Below are positions 18,364 to 26,420 of a DNA stretch of 64,000 nt, in pieces. Positions within the stretch are counted from its first letter, which is position 1. Each line of letters opens with the position of its first letter. Where the stretch lies: contig CAJNDT010000145.1 in assembly GCA_905221615.1 (NCBI GenBank), positions 1 to 64,000 on the forward strand, given 5' to 3'. The stretch comes from Symbiodinium sp. CCMP2592. Lineage: Eukaryota; Sar; Dinophyceae; Suessiales; Symbiodiniaceae. The position numbers and the translations under genes are program-made. The notes beneath the pieces are model-generated. The model was not told the DNA's origin. It did not search any database and saw only the letters and a program-made list of their open reading frames with translations.

Positions 18364-19323
18364 ATGGCTGGCGAAGATGACTGCCCAATCCGGGCCATTT
18401 CCTTTCCCGCCGGGATCTTCGCAGACTACATGGAGGACTACCTCACCCTTTCGGCGCTGAAGTTGTACTGTGCGGAGGCCCACGTGTCTCTGCCGCCGGC
18501 AGCGGGAACATGGCCATCGAATGACATCACGGCATGGGCACACACAGCTCTCCCACCCCTACAGTGGCAGCAATTCGAGAAGTATCTCGAGTCCATGACT
18601 ACCATGCCCTGCTCCGGGATGGAGGAAGGCTGCTTGGTCAATCCCATCCCACACGGAGGACTACTACACATGGTGCCAAAGGCAGAGCAGATAGCTAGCA
18701 ACTGTCTCACTTCTCGCTGTCTCTCCATCTGGTCCTCGGTCCGCCAGGTTCTGCAGCACCTACCTTTCGAGGCCCACGACAGATGGGAGCACTCTCCCAG
18801 TGCGGCTGGCTCCTCATGTGGCCAGCGCTTTCGGGTTGGGGCCTATTGCCGAGTTCTCCCTGGCCTGCTCAAGGAGACGGTCTCCCATCCCAACGTCACT
18901 CGTCTCTTCAACGCATTCGTGTGCTCATGTCATCCAGGTCACCAGTGGACTTCGCTTGAAATCTTAGTGGATGTGCAGTCCCCACCGCACAAAGATGCTC
19001 GCAATGCTGCCTTGGGCACTCTGCTCATCCCGATTTCGATTTGCGACCAGGGCGGCCTATGGATCGAAGACCCCGACGGCTGCGACTACCAGGAGATCCC
19101 GCACCAGCAGGGGATGACCCGGGGAAGCTGTTTTGACCTACGAGGTCTCAGCCTTCTCTTTCGGGCGGATGAGCTGTGGCATGCAACTCTACCATGGGAA
19201 ACCTATACTCGTGTCGTTTTGGCGGCCTACACGGTAAGAGGCGTCTCTCGTTTCTCACCAACGCTGCAACAGCGCCTGACAGAGCTGGGTTTTCGTCTTC
19301 CGCTAGGCACAGCAGATGATTAG
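18364..19323 (+). CDS. 2-oxoglutarate/Fe(II)-oxygenase-like protein (copy B)
   Basis: The ATG at 18364 (MAGEDDCPIRAISFP) starts a 319-aa product; an upstream in-frame ATG at 18286 is less likely. The N-terminal half is unrecognised. The C-terminal half has HPGHQWTSLEILVDVQSPPH, an iron-binding HxD (HKDARN), LLIPISICDQGGLWIED, then a distal His (ELWHATLPW) and a basic residue in the next strand (TRVVLAAYTVRG). This matches a 2OG/Fe(II) dioxygenase-like fold common in dinoflagellate ORFs. Substrate unknown; demethylation or hydroxylation of nucleic acid or protein is possible. It is positional counterpart of 8469-9410 in copy A. Confidence 0.7.
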   Translation: MAGEDDCPIRAISFPAGIFADYMEDYLTLSALKLYCAEAHVSLPPAAGTWPSNDITAWAHTALPPLQWQQFEKYLESMTTMPCSGMEEGCLVNPIPHGGLLHMVPKAEQIASNCLTSRCLSIWSSVRQVLQHLPFEAHDRWEHSPSAAGSSCGQRFRVGAYCRVLPGLLKETVSHPNVTRLFNAFVCSCHPGHQWTSLEILVDVQSPPHKDARNAALGTLLIPISICDQGGLWIEDPDGCDYQEIPHQQGMTRGSCFDLRGLSLLFRADELWHATLPWETYTRVVLAAYTVRGVSRFSPTLQQRLTELGFRLPLGTADD

Positions 19324-19330
19324 TTCGAAT

Positions 19331-19361
19331 GGCACAGCCTCCTGAGCTGAGACACAGTCTC
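19331..19361 (+). repeat. CACAG mini-hairpin pair 8 (copy B)
   Basis: GG-CACAG-CC at 19331-19339 and GAGA-CACAG-TCTC at 19349-19361, loops 20 bp apart, 8 nt after the oxygenase stop. Confidence 0.8.
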
Positions 19362-19506
19362 CGACCATCTCTGCTTGTCGGTTAAAGTTATAGCAGGAAC
19401 TACAGCACACGTGCTTCTACGCATCGCAGTAACAAAGTCACTGCAATTCTTCAGTCCTTTTAGGCTCTCAAGTTTGGCTCTGCCCTCCATTCGCTAGCCT
19501 GCAACG

Positions 19507-20166
19507 ATGGAAGACGCATTCGTTCAGCGAATCTTCCACTTCCTGACGCCGATGCTTCTAAGCCTCGACTTCTACCTGCGGCTGACAGACCTGGATCGCA
19601 CAGCCATCGACGGCTCGAGCAGCCAGTCCAGCCTCACAGGACCAGGCCTCACCCCAACCGAGGACGCGTTTCGTACGGACAGATCGACAGCAGCCAGAAC
19701 AGGTCTCCTGAAACTTCTCCAAGAGTGCTTTAACCACTGGCCGGCCCTCTCCATCAATTACGTCCCCCCCTCTGCGCCGGACACACTGGACCCGACTGGC
19801 ATGCATCTTATCTACGAGGTCACGCAGCCGCGTCTAAAACAGGTCCGACGACTTGCCACTGTCAACCGAGTATGGCATGACCTCATATCAGCCATGATCT
19901 CTGGTCAAGCCCGCATCAATACAGTGGAACTTTTGGTGGCGATGTCACGCCTGCGCAAGACAGGCTCAGTGTCGATTCGGGAAGGCCAGGATATTTTCTG
20001 CCTCCCGGTCTCGATGGCGTTCAGACTGCCGGTTGAGACCCTCACTTCACCTCTGGCACGCACAGCTCCCGCCGCTGCCTACCGAGCCTCGGGCTTCAAT
20101 GCCTGGCATGCGCTCCTCTTTGACAGCTACGATGACCTGCAGAATGAGAACGCGCCCCAGGACTGA
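19507..20166 (+). CDS. F-box-like paralogue 1 (copy B)
   Basis: 219 aa, starting MEDAFVQRIFHFLTPMLLSLDFYL. A central block RLATVNRVWHDLISAMISG resembles the second half of an F-box (leucines, V..VW). The two neighbouring genes have the same layout: a hydrophobic start with LxxDxY/FY, then a variable arm, then a LA(S/T/A)V..(V/S/A)W block, then a basic C-terminal half. F-box proteins recruit substrates to SCF ubiquitin ligases; if correct, this links to the USP domain encoded upstream. The first half of a classical F-box (LP.E) is not evident, so the assignment is tentative. Confidence 0.55.
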   Translation: MEDAFVQRIFHFLTPMLLSLDFYLRLTDLDRTAIDGSSSQSSLTGPGLTPTEDAFRTDRSTAARTGLLKLLQECFNHWPALSINYVPPSAPDTLDPTGMHLIYEVTQPRLKQVRRLATVNRVWHDLISAMISGQARINTVELLVAMSRLRKTGSVSIREGQDIFCLPVSMAFRLPVETLTSPLARTAPAAAYRASGFNAWHALLFDSYDDLQNENAPQD

Positions 20167-20200
20167 TCAGCAGGTGAGGACTAAAGTGTAGCTCTCAGAA

Positions 20201-20238
20201 GCGCACAGCGCACCTATGCTGGCATTAGGGCACAGCCC
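20201..20238 (+). repeat. CACAG mini-hairpin pair 9 (copy B)
   Basis: GCG-CACAG-CGC at 20201-20211 and GGG-CACAG-CCC at 20228-20238, loops 27 bp apart, 35 nt after the stop of F-box-like 1. Confidence 0.8.
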
Positions 20239-20470
20239 ACGGCCGAGAACCGAGACATTGGCTTGTGAGACGGCCGAGCAACAGGCCTAACTGAGCCATT
20301 AAGGATTCTAACTTTTTGAAGCTAGCACCTCTGCTCTCGGCTTGAAAACTGGGCATCCTCCGCACCAGCCAGAGTTAGTAGTGCGTGCACTTTGAGTTGA
20401 GCTACCTCTCGGCACGTCCCCTGCTGCCTGCCAGTTTCTGTCAGCTAGCTCCAAGAGTCCCCTAACTGCC

Positions 20471-20983
20471 ATGGACGAGCTCTCTCTGCGCCAAGCTATG
20501 AAATACCTGCTCCCAGGGGTACTAACACTTGACTCCTACGACGCCTCGCCCTATCCCGCCTCCTACTGGAACGATCTGGACCTGCTTCATGATGAAGCTC
20601 GTGCCACTCGGGATCGCCTACGTGACCTACTTCTACGTTGGGCTCGTACGGGTCCCTTCTCGCAGTACTCCATTATCGGCGACACACTCAGGATTGACCA
20701 CAATGGAGTGCATGCTCAGCTCGGCATCGTCAATCTCAATCTGCTACAAGCAATACCGCTTGCGGCGGTTTGCCGTGCGTGGTACTCCGAAACTGCCCGC
20801 CTCATCGACGGCAAACCCTGGATAGGAGTGTGGAGAGCCTACATCCAACTGCGGAAGCAAGGAGCAGGAGTTTTCATTGAAGTACTGCCAGATCAAGCCG
20901 GCACCCTTTCGAGAGAGGCCATCAGCGTCCACTATGAGCAGGTGCACTTCATTCCGACCTCAGTCTTGCGACGTCCTCTATAG
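20471..20983 (+). CDS. F-box-like paralogue 2 (copy B)
   Basis: 170 aa, starting MDELSLRQAMKYLLPGVLTLDSY. It shares the layout of its neighbours, including VHAQLGIVNLNLLQAI followed by PLAAVCRAWYSETARL, the F-box-like W block. It is the shortest of the three and lacks the C-terminal tail of paralogue 1. Tandem position and shared motif pattern suggest local duplication followed by strong divergence. Function inferred only weakly (substrate adaptor for ubiquitin ligase). Confidence 0.55.
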   Translation: MDELSLRQAMKYLLPGVLTLDSYDASPYPASYWNDLDLLHDEARATRDRLRDLLLRWARTGPFSQYSIIGDTLRIDHNGVHAQLGIVNLNLLQAIPLAAVCRAWYSETARLIDGKPWIGVWRAYIQLRKQGAGVFIEVLPDQAGTLSREAISVHYEQVHFIPTSVLRRPL

Positions 20984-20990
20984 GGCAGAG

Positions 20991-21022
20991 GGCACAGCCT
21001 CCAGACAATTGGTCACAGACCA
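20991..21022 (+). repeat. CACAG mini-hairpin pair 10 (copy B)
   Basis: GG-CACAG-CC at 20991-20999 and TGGT-CACAG-ACCA at 21010-21022, loops 21 bp apart, 8 nt after the stop of F-box-like 2. Confidence 0.8.
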
Positions 21023-21167
21023 TGCGACGCGCCGGGCTTCTCTACTTTGGAAAAGGCAAATCCGATCAGCGTTGCCCCTTAGCGTTGCAGCTCACTGTTG
21101 CGCTTTTAAGTAAGTTTCTCCGCAGTTTTTTCTAGGTTGCTCTCAGCTGCCCTGCCAACCATAGAGG

Positions 21168-21800
21168 ATGTCATCCCCTCTCTGCACCGAATCATGTCGC
21201 CGCGCTCTCTCCTTCATCATTCCTGCAGTGGTGGTTGTGGATTTCTATTCGGACTACGGTTTGGACAGGGACATGCTGGAAACTGAAATCGCTGCATACA
21301 GACCCCCCAGCACTCTCGTTCCCATACTGCTGCTCCGGAACGAGATCCAGGACCAAGCACGCCTCTGGGCCTTTCGCCGTTTACATAAAGGCCTAGCTGT
21401 CTTTGCGCAACGGTACGTAGACACTGACTATGACCAGCAGGGCGTCCATGTCAGACTAGCGATACCGCAGCCAGACTTGCTGACAGCCCTTTCACTGGCG
21501 TCGGTTAGCAAATCCTGGTGCGCCGCAGTGCTCTCCCAGGTCGAGCATAAGCTCTTTGTAAGTCCACACCGCACTGCCAGGGCAGCTATGTTTCTCGGCC
21601 TACGTGTCATGGTCCAGTCCTTTGACACGCCCCAGTGGCACCTCGCGTCCGAAGAGCTCACCATCCACATTCAGCACAGCCAACAGGTCGTGGTGCAGAA
21701 GTTCCGGAACCCCCTTAACCCGGACGGGCCAACGGCAACCATCAGCCGAGAAGCAGAGGAATCCAGTGCTCTCTACGACCACTACTACAGACTTTTCTGA
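21168..21800 (+). CDS. F-box-like paralogue 3 (copy B)
   Basis: 210 aa, starting MSSPLCTESCRRALSFIIPAV, then VVVDFYSDYG. The block LLTALSLASVSKSWCAAVLSQ is the clearest F-box-like segment of the three paralogues, preceded by GVHVRLAIPQPD, which parallels GVHAQLGIVNLN in paralogue 2. The C terminus (ELTIHIQHSQQVVVQKFR) is strand-rich. No membrane segment is certain, although the N-terminal hydrophobic stretch is notable. Same caveat as its neighbours: similarity to F-box is by motif only. Confidence 0.55.
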   Translation: MSSPLCTESCRRALSFIIPAVVVVDFYSDYGLDRDMLETEIAAYRPPSTLVPILLLRNEIQDQARLWAFRRLHKGLAVFAQRYVDTDYDQQGVHVRLAIPQPDLLTALSLASVSKSWCAAVLSQVEHKLFVSPHRTARAAMFLGLRVMVQSFDTPQWHLASEELTIHIQHSQQVVVQKFRNPLNPDGPTATISREAEESSALYDHYYRLF

Positions 21801-21844
21801 GCACTTTGGGCCATAGGCAGTTCACTGACTCACGCAAGGAAAGT

Positions 21845-21877
21845 GGCACAGCCTCCGATCAGGTGTGGCACAGCCAC
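21845..21877 (+). repeat. CACAG mini-hairpin pair 11 (copy B)
   Basis: GG-CACAG-CC at 21845-21853 and GTGG-CACAG-CCAC at 21865-21877, loops 22 bp apart. A third CACAG at 21887 lacks matching arms. Confidence 0.8.
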
Positions 21878-22232
21878 CCAACTAGTCACAGTCAGAGATG
21901 AGAGGCCCACCTGCCCAGAGAAATCGACGTTGCAGCATGCCAACACTCAGTTACTTGCATCATCGTTTGCTCTTTCCTGCGATCTGAGGTCTCAGCTACC
22001 ACATGGCACCAGCTATCCAGCCCGAGTGCCCTCTGCTGGTGTTCTTTGCCTATAGTCGTCCTGCGTTGCTTGAGCTTCGTGCTTGGTCTTGAGACTCTGC
22101 AAAGCATTACATGTATACCGCAGCTGTCAGATCGAACTGTTGCTACCGGAAACAGCGGCAGGAGTATCGCAACATGCATTACAGACACGCCTTGCAGAAG
22201 CTAAATTTCGTAACAAACTGCGTCTTTGCGAA

Positions 22233-22267
22233 GAGCACAGCTCACCACTTGGCCGCGTGTCACAGAC
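22233..22267 (+). repeat. CACAG mini-hairpin pair 12 (copy B)
   Basis: GAG-CACAG-CTC at 22233-22243 and GT-CACAG-AC at 22259-22267, loops 25 bp apart, in the leader of the glycosyltransferase-like gene. Confidence 0.75.
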
Positions 22268-22294
22268 TCTGGCCCATCAGCTACAGCTGAGACC

Positions 22295-25200
22295 ATGGAC
22301 AAACCTCCCAGTCTGGGTCCCTTTCTGGTGCTCAGCGATAGCACCTTGCAGCACATGCTGCGGGGACACACTTACGGAGTGTTCCCGCTGCTGACGGGAC
22401 AGGTCTTAAGCTGTCCAGGCGCCGCCCTCAACATCTCTGCCGGCAGCGTCCCCTCCATCTTGGAGCTCCTCCACTGGCAATTTGGGCTCTTTGGGCCGCA
22501 CAAATTCACAGCGGCAGTGCAGAGTCCGCCGGTGGCCTCCATCTTGGAGAACCACCTCGACGGACAAATCAACGTTCGCTTCATTCCGCTGTCCCGAAGC
22601 CTGCGCCCGGAGAAGCAAATCAATTATGACTACCTGATCGATGGCAGGGTCCAATATGGATTTGCGGACAAGAACCTGCACAACCAGGAAATCATGGACC
22701 TGGCCCAGATGCCTGGTGTAGGAGGGGTAGAATGGCTCTACAACTCCAAGAATCTCCATTTCCGCCCCGACGTCGCGGACATTGTCATCCCGGCGCTTGT
22801 AACCAGAGCCATCGAGGAAATGCGCAACACCCCAGGACTGCCTGTCCTCGTGGTAGCTGGTTGGAACGCTCGCGAGCAGGACATGCATGTCGAAATGCTC
22901 GCTGCCCAGGCTCTGTCACAATGCCGAACTGTCCGTGATCTTTCGGAGGTAGCCATGCAATACGGACATGGCCCCTGGGGAATGCGCTTCACACATCTCC
23001 CAGAATGGGAAGCCGCCCCTGTCCCGGCCCTCCTCTTCCAGACCTACGTTCACGACGAAAAGCCGGAACCGGCCCAAGTTGCGGCCAAAATGTTTGCTGG
23101 CTTCACCCGCAGATTCTGTGATGATGATGTTCTTCGGGCTACCCTGCGGCAACTCGCAGGAAAGTACGGCTCCAATCTGCTAGATCGCCTCAGCCAACCT
23201 GCTCATCGAGCAGACGTGTTCCGCTATGTCTACCACTACCAGCACGGCGGCCTCTACGTTGACATCAAATGTGGCTTCGTGGTACCTTGGGAACAGGTAC
23301 TCGCGTATCTCGCAGCAGATTGGAGCACAGCTCACTCAAAGAAGGCAGGTGAAGTGGGTCACAGACCCTCCCCACCTGGCCAACTCCCACAGGAGTTCAT
23401 GGTCATGGCCATAGGAGTCAAAGGAGATCATATTTTTCAAGGCATCATCTATGGCAAGCCCAGACACCCCTTGATGAGGGAAGCCATACAGCACGCCTTC
23501 AGCCGTCAGGTTATGACAGCGAAGGCAAACTTGGAATACATGACCTTCTGCAAATATCTTTGGCAGATCTTGGGTCGTGACCTTGGTCACTCCCCTCAGC
23601 CGGGATGGAATGTTTCCACCAAATTTGGCCCCATATACCTGTTCTCGGAGCGCTGGGACAAGCGAGTGAAGAACAAGAAGTACGACAATGATGGCCACTA
23701 TTTCGTGACTACCAACAACACGACCGTTGCATATACCCGGTGCTGGAAGTGGCTGAAGGGATTTCAGGGAGACCCAACCACCAAAGAACGCACAGACCGC
23801 ATGCTGCAGAGCCAACTCCCTGACATCTCCCTTGAAATCCAGTCTGACAGACCTGAAGAGCACAGCTCACCACAGCCACCTAGGTCACAGACCATGGCAA
23901 CCGCCTCATCGGCTCCCCCTCCTCCCACTCAGGAGGATATTGAAGCCTATGTGGCCGACAGCATCCAGCACAACTCCTTTGCAGAGATCATGGCTACGGT
24001 CCGTGAAACCCACCACTACAACCAAGACCTTACAGAGCAGGATGTGCTGGAGCTTATCCCTCGAGGATTAGGGCAAGTGAAAGTTTCGGGGGACATGTGG
24101 TTATGCTGCTTGCACTGCCGGAAGCACAACAGGCAGGTGCAATTCAGCACTAGCCACGGCCTTAAAAACCACTTTGTCACTCAGAAGCACAACCCGGCAC
24201 TCAGTGCCACGCCGGACCCCCACACTCCTCCCCCTCCTCCTCCCCCCAAGCTCCCACAGGAAATTCCTCTTCCCCCCAGCAGTACCAGGACCAAAGGTAT
24301 AGACAAAGCAGCCGGCTTCGAGCCGCCACCCTCCCCCCCGTGCCCTTTCACTTCCTCAGCAGCTGAAAAGGCGGCTTTCAAAGCAGGCCAAGCAGAGACA
24401 CCGAAGGCGGCCCCGGCGCTTCCGGTTAAGGCCCCACCGCCCATGGTGGCCACCCAATGCCCCCCGCCCTCTTCATCCTCGGCAGCACCAGCTCCCCCTC
24501 CGGCGATTCCAGTTTCCCCGATCCTTCCGCACCCCCCCAAGTCCGTCTCTCCCCCAACCCCCGCCACCCAGGCCGCTCCGCGCTCCCACACGCCCCCTCC
24601 TCCCTCTTCCCGTCCCCCGTCAGCATATGAGCCTCCGGAATCCAATGCGGAACTCGTCGGCTATGTCCCACAGCCGGCTCCACGGCTGACAGTACGTTAC
24701 ACGCGGCAGGAGCTGGCTCAGCTGCTGAGCTCCCAGTCCCATCAGGACTGGATTCGGGCCTTGGCTTCCATCAACATCCTGGTGGCTCCGGTCATTCTTG
24801 GCGGCCTCACCAACCAGGAACAACAGACCCTTTGGTCTACCAGGATGGAAGCACTCCGAGAAGTTCCGCCGCTGTTCTCTGCCATCAAGTCCGTAAGGAC
24901 GCAAACCGGCCTCACATGGGACACCGCCATGTCGGTGAGGCGGGTCCTCACAAGCGATGGGAAGGTCACCATCGCCACAGGCGCGGGTGACGCCTACCGT
25001 GAGCTGGACGCACCAACAAAGGTGCATGGCCTTATCCATGCCTGCTTCAACAAGATGTGGGACGAAAAGGCCTTTCGGCAGCACTTCCCCTCGTGGGTCG
25101 AGTTCAATATGATCGCCACCACCATAGTGGCAGTCTACAATGAGACGGCCAAATCAGCCGGACTCCCAGCTCGTGTTTTCCGGGTCAAACCCGACAAAAA

Positions 25201-25501
25201 TGCCTACTCCATCATGAAGATGCGGATACAGCATGACAAGGGGAACGAAGAGGACAAGCGCATGGCCAAACTGGCTGCTGCTGCCCCTAACAAGCGCCCA
25301 CAGATGCAGGAGGCTGACACAGAGGGCAAGCGGCAGCGCGATGGCCCCTCCTCATCTTCCTCGTCCCAGTGGGCCAGACAGGCACGCTCATCTCAGGATG
25401 ACGACTGGGACTGGTGGCAGCAGTGGTCCTGGCATGGTACTCTCAGCAGTGGCCAAAAGGTCATGACCAGTGAGGGCGGTAATATGTCACAGACTCTATG
25501 A
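22295..25501 (+). CDS. Glycosyltransferase-like protein with zinc finger and Pro-rich linker (copy B)
   Basis: The ATG at 22295 (MDKPPSLGPFLVLSDSTL) is preferred; the frame is open slightly upstream. 1068 aa. Residues about 255-420 resemble the sugar-binding region of GT32-type transferases: RADVFRYVYHYQHGGLYVD (from about 305), where the usual DxD is DIK (Asp 323), so one metal ligand may be altered. A CLHC...HFVTQKH zinc-finger-like block lies at about 603-635. A long Pro/Ala-rich linker follows (about 645-800), then a helical C-terminal domain (about 810-990) and a Lys/Ser/Trp-rich tail. It is the last gene before the 3' end. It would transfer a sugar to an unknown acceptor; the finger suggests nucleic-acid contact. 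Two CACAG hairpin pairs fall inside the coding frame. Confidence 0.65.
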   Translation: MDKPPSLGPFLVLSDSTLQHMLRGHTYGVFPLLTGQVLSCPGAALNISAGSVPSILELLHWQFGLFGPHKFTAAVQSPPVASILENHLDGQINVRFIPLSRSLRPEKQINYDYLIDGRVQYGFADKNLHNQEIMDLAQMPGVGGVEWLYNSKNLHFRPDVADIVIPALVTRAIEEMRNTPGLPVLVVAGWNAREQDMHVEMLAAQALSQCRTVRDLSEVAMQYGHGPWGMRFTHLPEWEAAPVPALLFQTYVHDEKPEPAQVAAKMFAGFTRRFCDDDVLRATLRQLAGKYGSNLLDRLSQPAHRADVFRYVYHYQHGGLYVDIKCGFVVPWEQVLAYLAADWSTAHSKKAGEVGHRPSPPGQLPQEFMVMAIGVKGDHIFQGIIYGKPRHPLMREAIQHAFSRQVMTAKANLEYMTFCKYLWQILGRDLGHSPQPGWNVSTKFGPIYLFSERWDKRVKNKKYDNDGHYFVTTNNTTVAYTRCWKWLKGFQGDPTTKERTDRMLQSQLPDISLEIQSDRPEEHSSPQPPRSQTMATASSAPPPPTQEDIEAYVADSIQHNSFAEIMATVRETHHYNQDLTEQDVLELIPRGLGQVKVSGDMWLCCLHCRKHNRQVQFSTSHGLKNHFVTQKHNPALSATPDPHTPPPPPPPKLPQEIPLPPSSTRTKGIDKAAGFEPPPSPPCPFTSSAAEKAAFKAGQAETPKAAPALPVKAPPPMVATQCPPPSSSSAAPAPPPAIPVSPILPHPPKSVSPPTPATQAAPRSHTPPPPSSRPPSAYEPPESNAELVGYVPQPAPRLTVRYTRQELAQLLSSQSHQDWIRALASINILVAPVILGGLTNQEQQTLWSTRMEALREVPPLFSAIKSVRTQTGLTWDTAMSVRRVLTSDGKVTIATGAGDAYRELDAPTKVHGLIHACFNKMWDEKAFRQHFPSWVEFNMIATTIVAVYNETAKSAGLPARVFRVKPDKNAYSIMKMRIQHDKGNEEDKRMAKLAAAAPNKRPQMQEADTEGKRQRDGPSSSSSSQWARQARSSQDDDWDWWQQWSWHGTLSSGQKVMTSEGGNMSQTL
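23323..23368 (+). repeat. CACAG mini-hairpin pair 13 (copy B)
   Basis: GAG-CACAG-CTC at 23323-23333 and GGGT-CACAG-ACCC at 23356-23368, loops 34 bp apart, within the glycosyltransferase-like domain. Confidence 0.8.
23858..23893 (+). repeat. CACAG mini-hairpin pair 14 (copy B)
   Basis: GAG-CACAG-CTC at 23858-23868 and GGT-CACAG-ACC at 23883-23893, loops 25 bp apart, inside the coding frame. The sequence from GAAGAG through CTCACCAC repeats that at pair 12, and like pair 12 it leads into an ATGG. Confidence 0.8.
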
Positions 25502-25518
25502 TCCCTTATGTCACAGAC
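25486..25518 (+). repeat. CACAG mini-hairpin pair 15 (copy B)
   Basis: TATGTCACAGACTC occurs twice, with loops at 25488 and 25512, spanning the stop codon of the glycosyltransferase-like gene. Arms are only 2 bp. Confidence 0.65.
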
Positions 25519-25999
25519 TCAGGGAATTCGGCACTCTTCCGACGCCTAGCACATCTCTTCGGAAGAATGTGAACCGCGTGCTAGCCTCGCTTAAAACAGC
25601 ACTTTGCGCTTCAGCGAGTTGCCCACATCCAAGCTGCCCAAAGTCTCACGCCACCGGAGTTGCTTCAGGTACCAGCGGTCATCCGCACATGACCCTTACG
25701 GCCTTCTGTCTTCAACATGAGTAATCCGTGTGGGACGCCACGAGACGGATACTCCAGGTGGCGGCTTCGTCTGAGGTACGGCCTAATTGTTGAGACAGGT
25801 GCACAGATGGACGCGTCTGTTCACACCAAGGTGTCGGAGAAGGAAGCTTTTTGTAGCAGTAGCAGTTGCAGTAGTATGTCAAGTTCGAGCTGATTAGAGA
25901 GACCTGAGCGATGCATGCTAGAAGCAGTTTCACGAGTGCACGAGACCAAAGGCGCCCGCAAAGCGCAGAGCACGCTCGCGCAGCGTTCAATTGAAAAAA
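25502..25999 (+). other. 3' untranslated region and conserved 3' end of copy B
   Basis: No ORF. Ends with GCAGAGC, CGCT-CGCGC-AGCG, the palindrome TTCAATTGAA and an A run immediately before the TAG tail, matching the end of copy A. Confidence 0.75.

Positions 26000-26420
<421 letters not shown>

Larger units (their letters stand above)
10050..25999 (+). mobile_element. Giant multi-gene LINE-type retroelement, copy B
   Basis: About 15.9 kb bounded on both sides by (TAG)n. It carries nine open genes on one strand: endonuclease-RT-zinc finger-USP, ORF2, ORF3, kinase-like, 2OG-oxygenase-like, three F-box-like paralogues and a glycosyltransferase-like protein. LINEs are usually 3-8 kb with one or two ORFs. 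All genes are open with few overlaps, so the copy is either young or under selection. CACAG-loop mini-hairpin pairs punctuate it. The exact 5' end is uncertain; I take the base after the perfect TAG run. Confidence 0.8.

Noticed and set aside
10519-25518. CACAG sites as intron 3' splice acceptors or tiny introns
   Set aside because: Pair spacing of 20-34 bp is too short for introns, spacers differ, and the coding frames stay open through the pairs; complementary arms are not explained by splice consensus.
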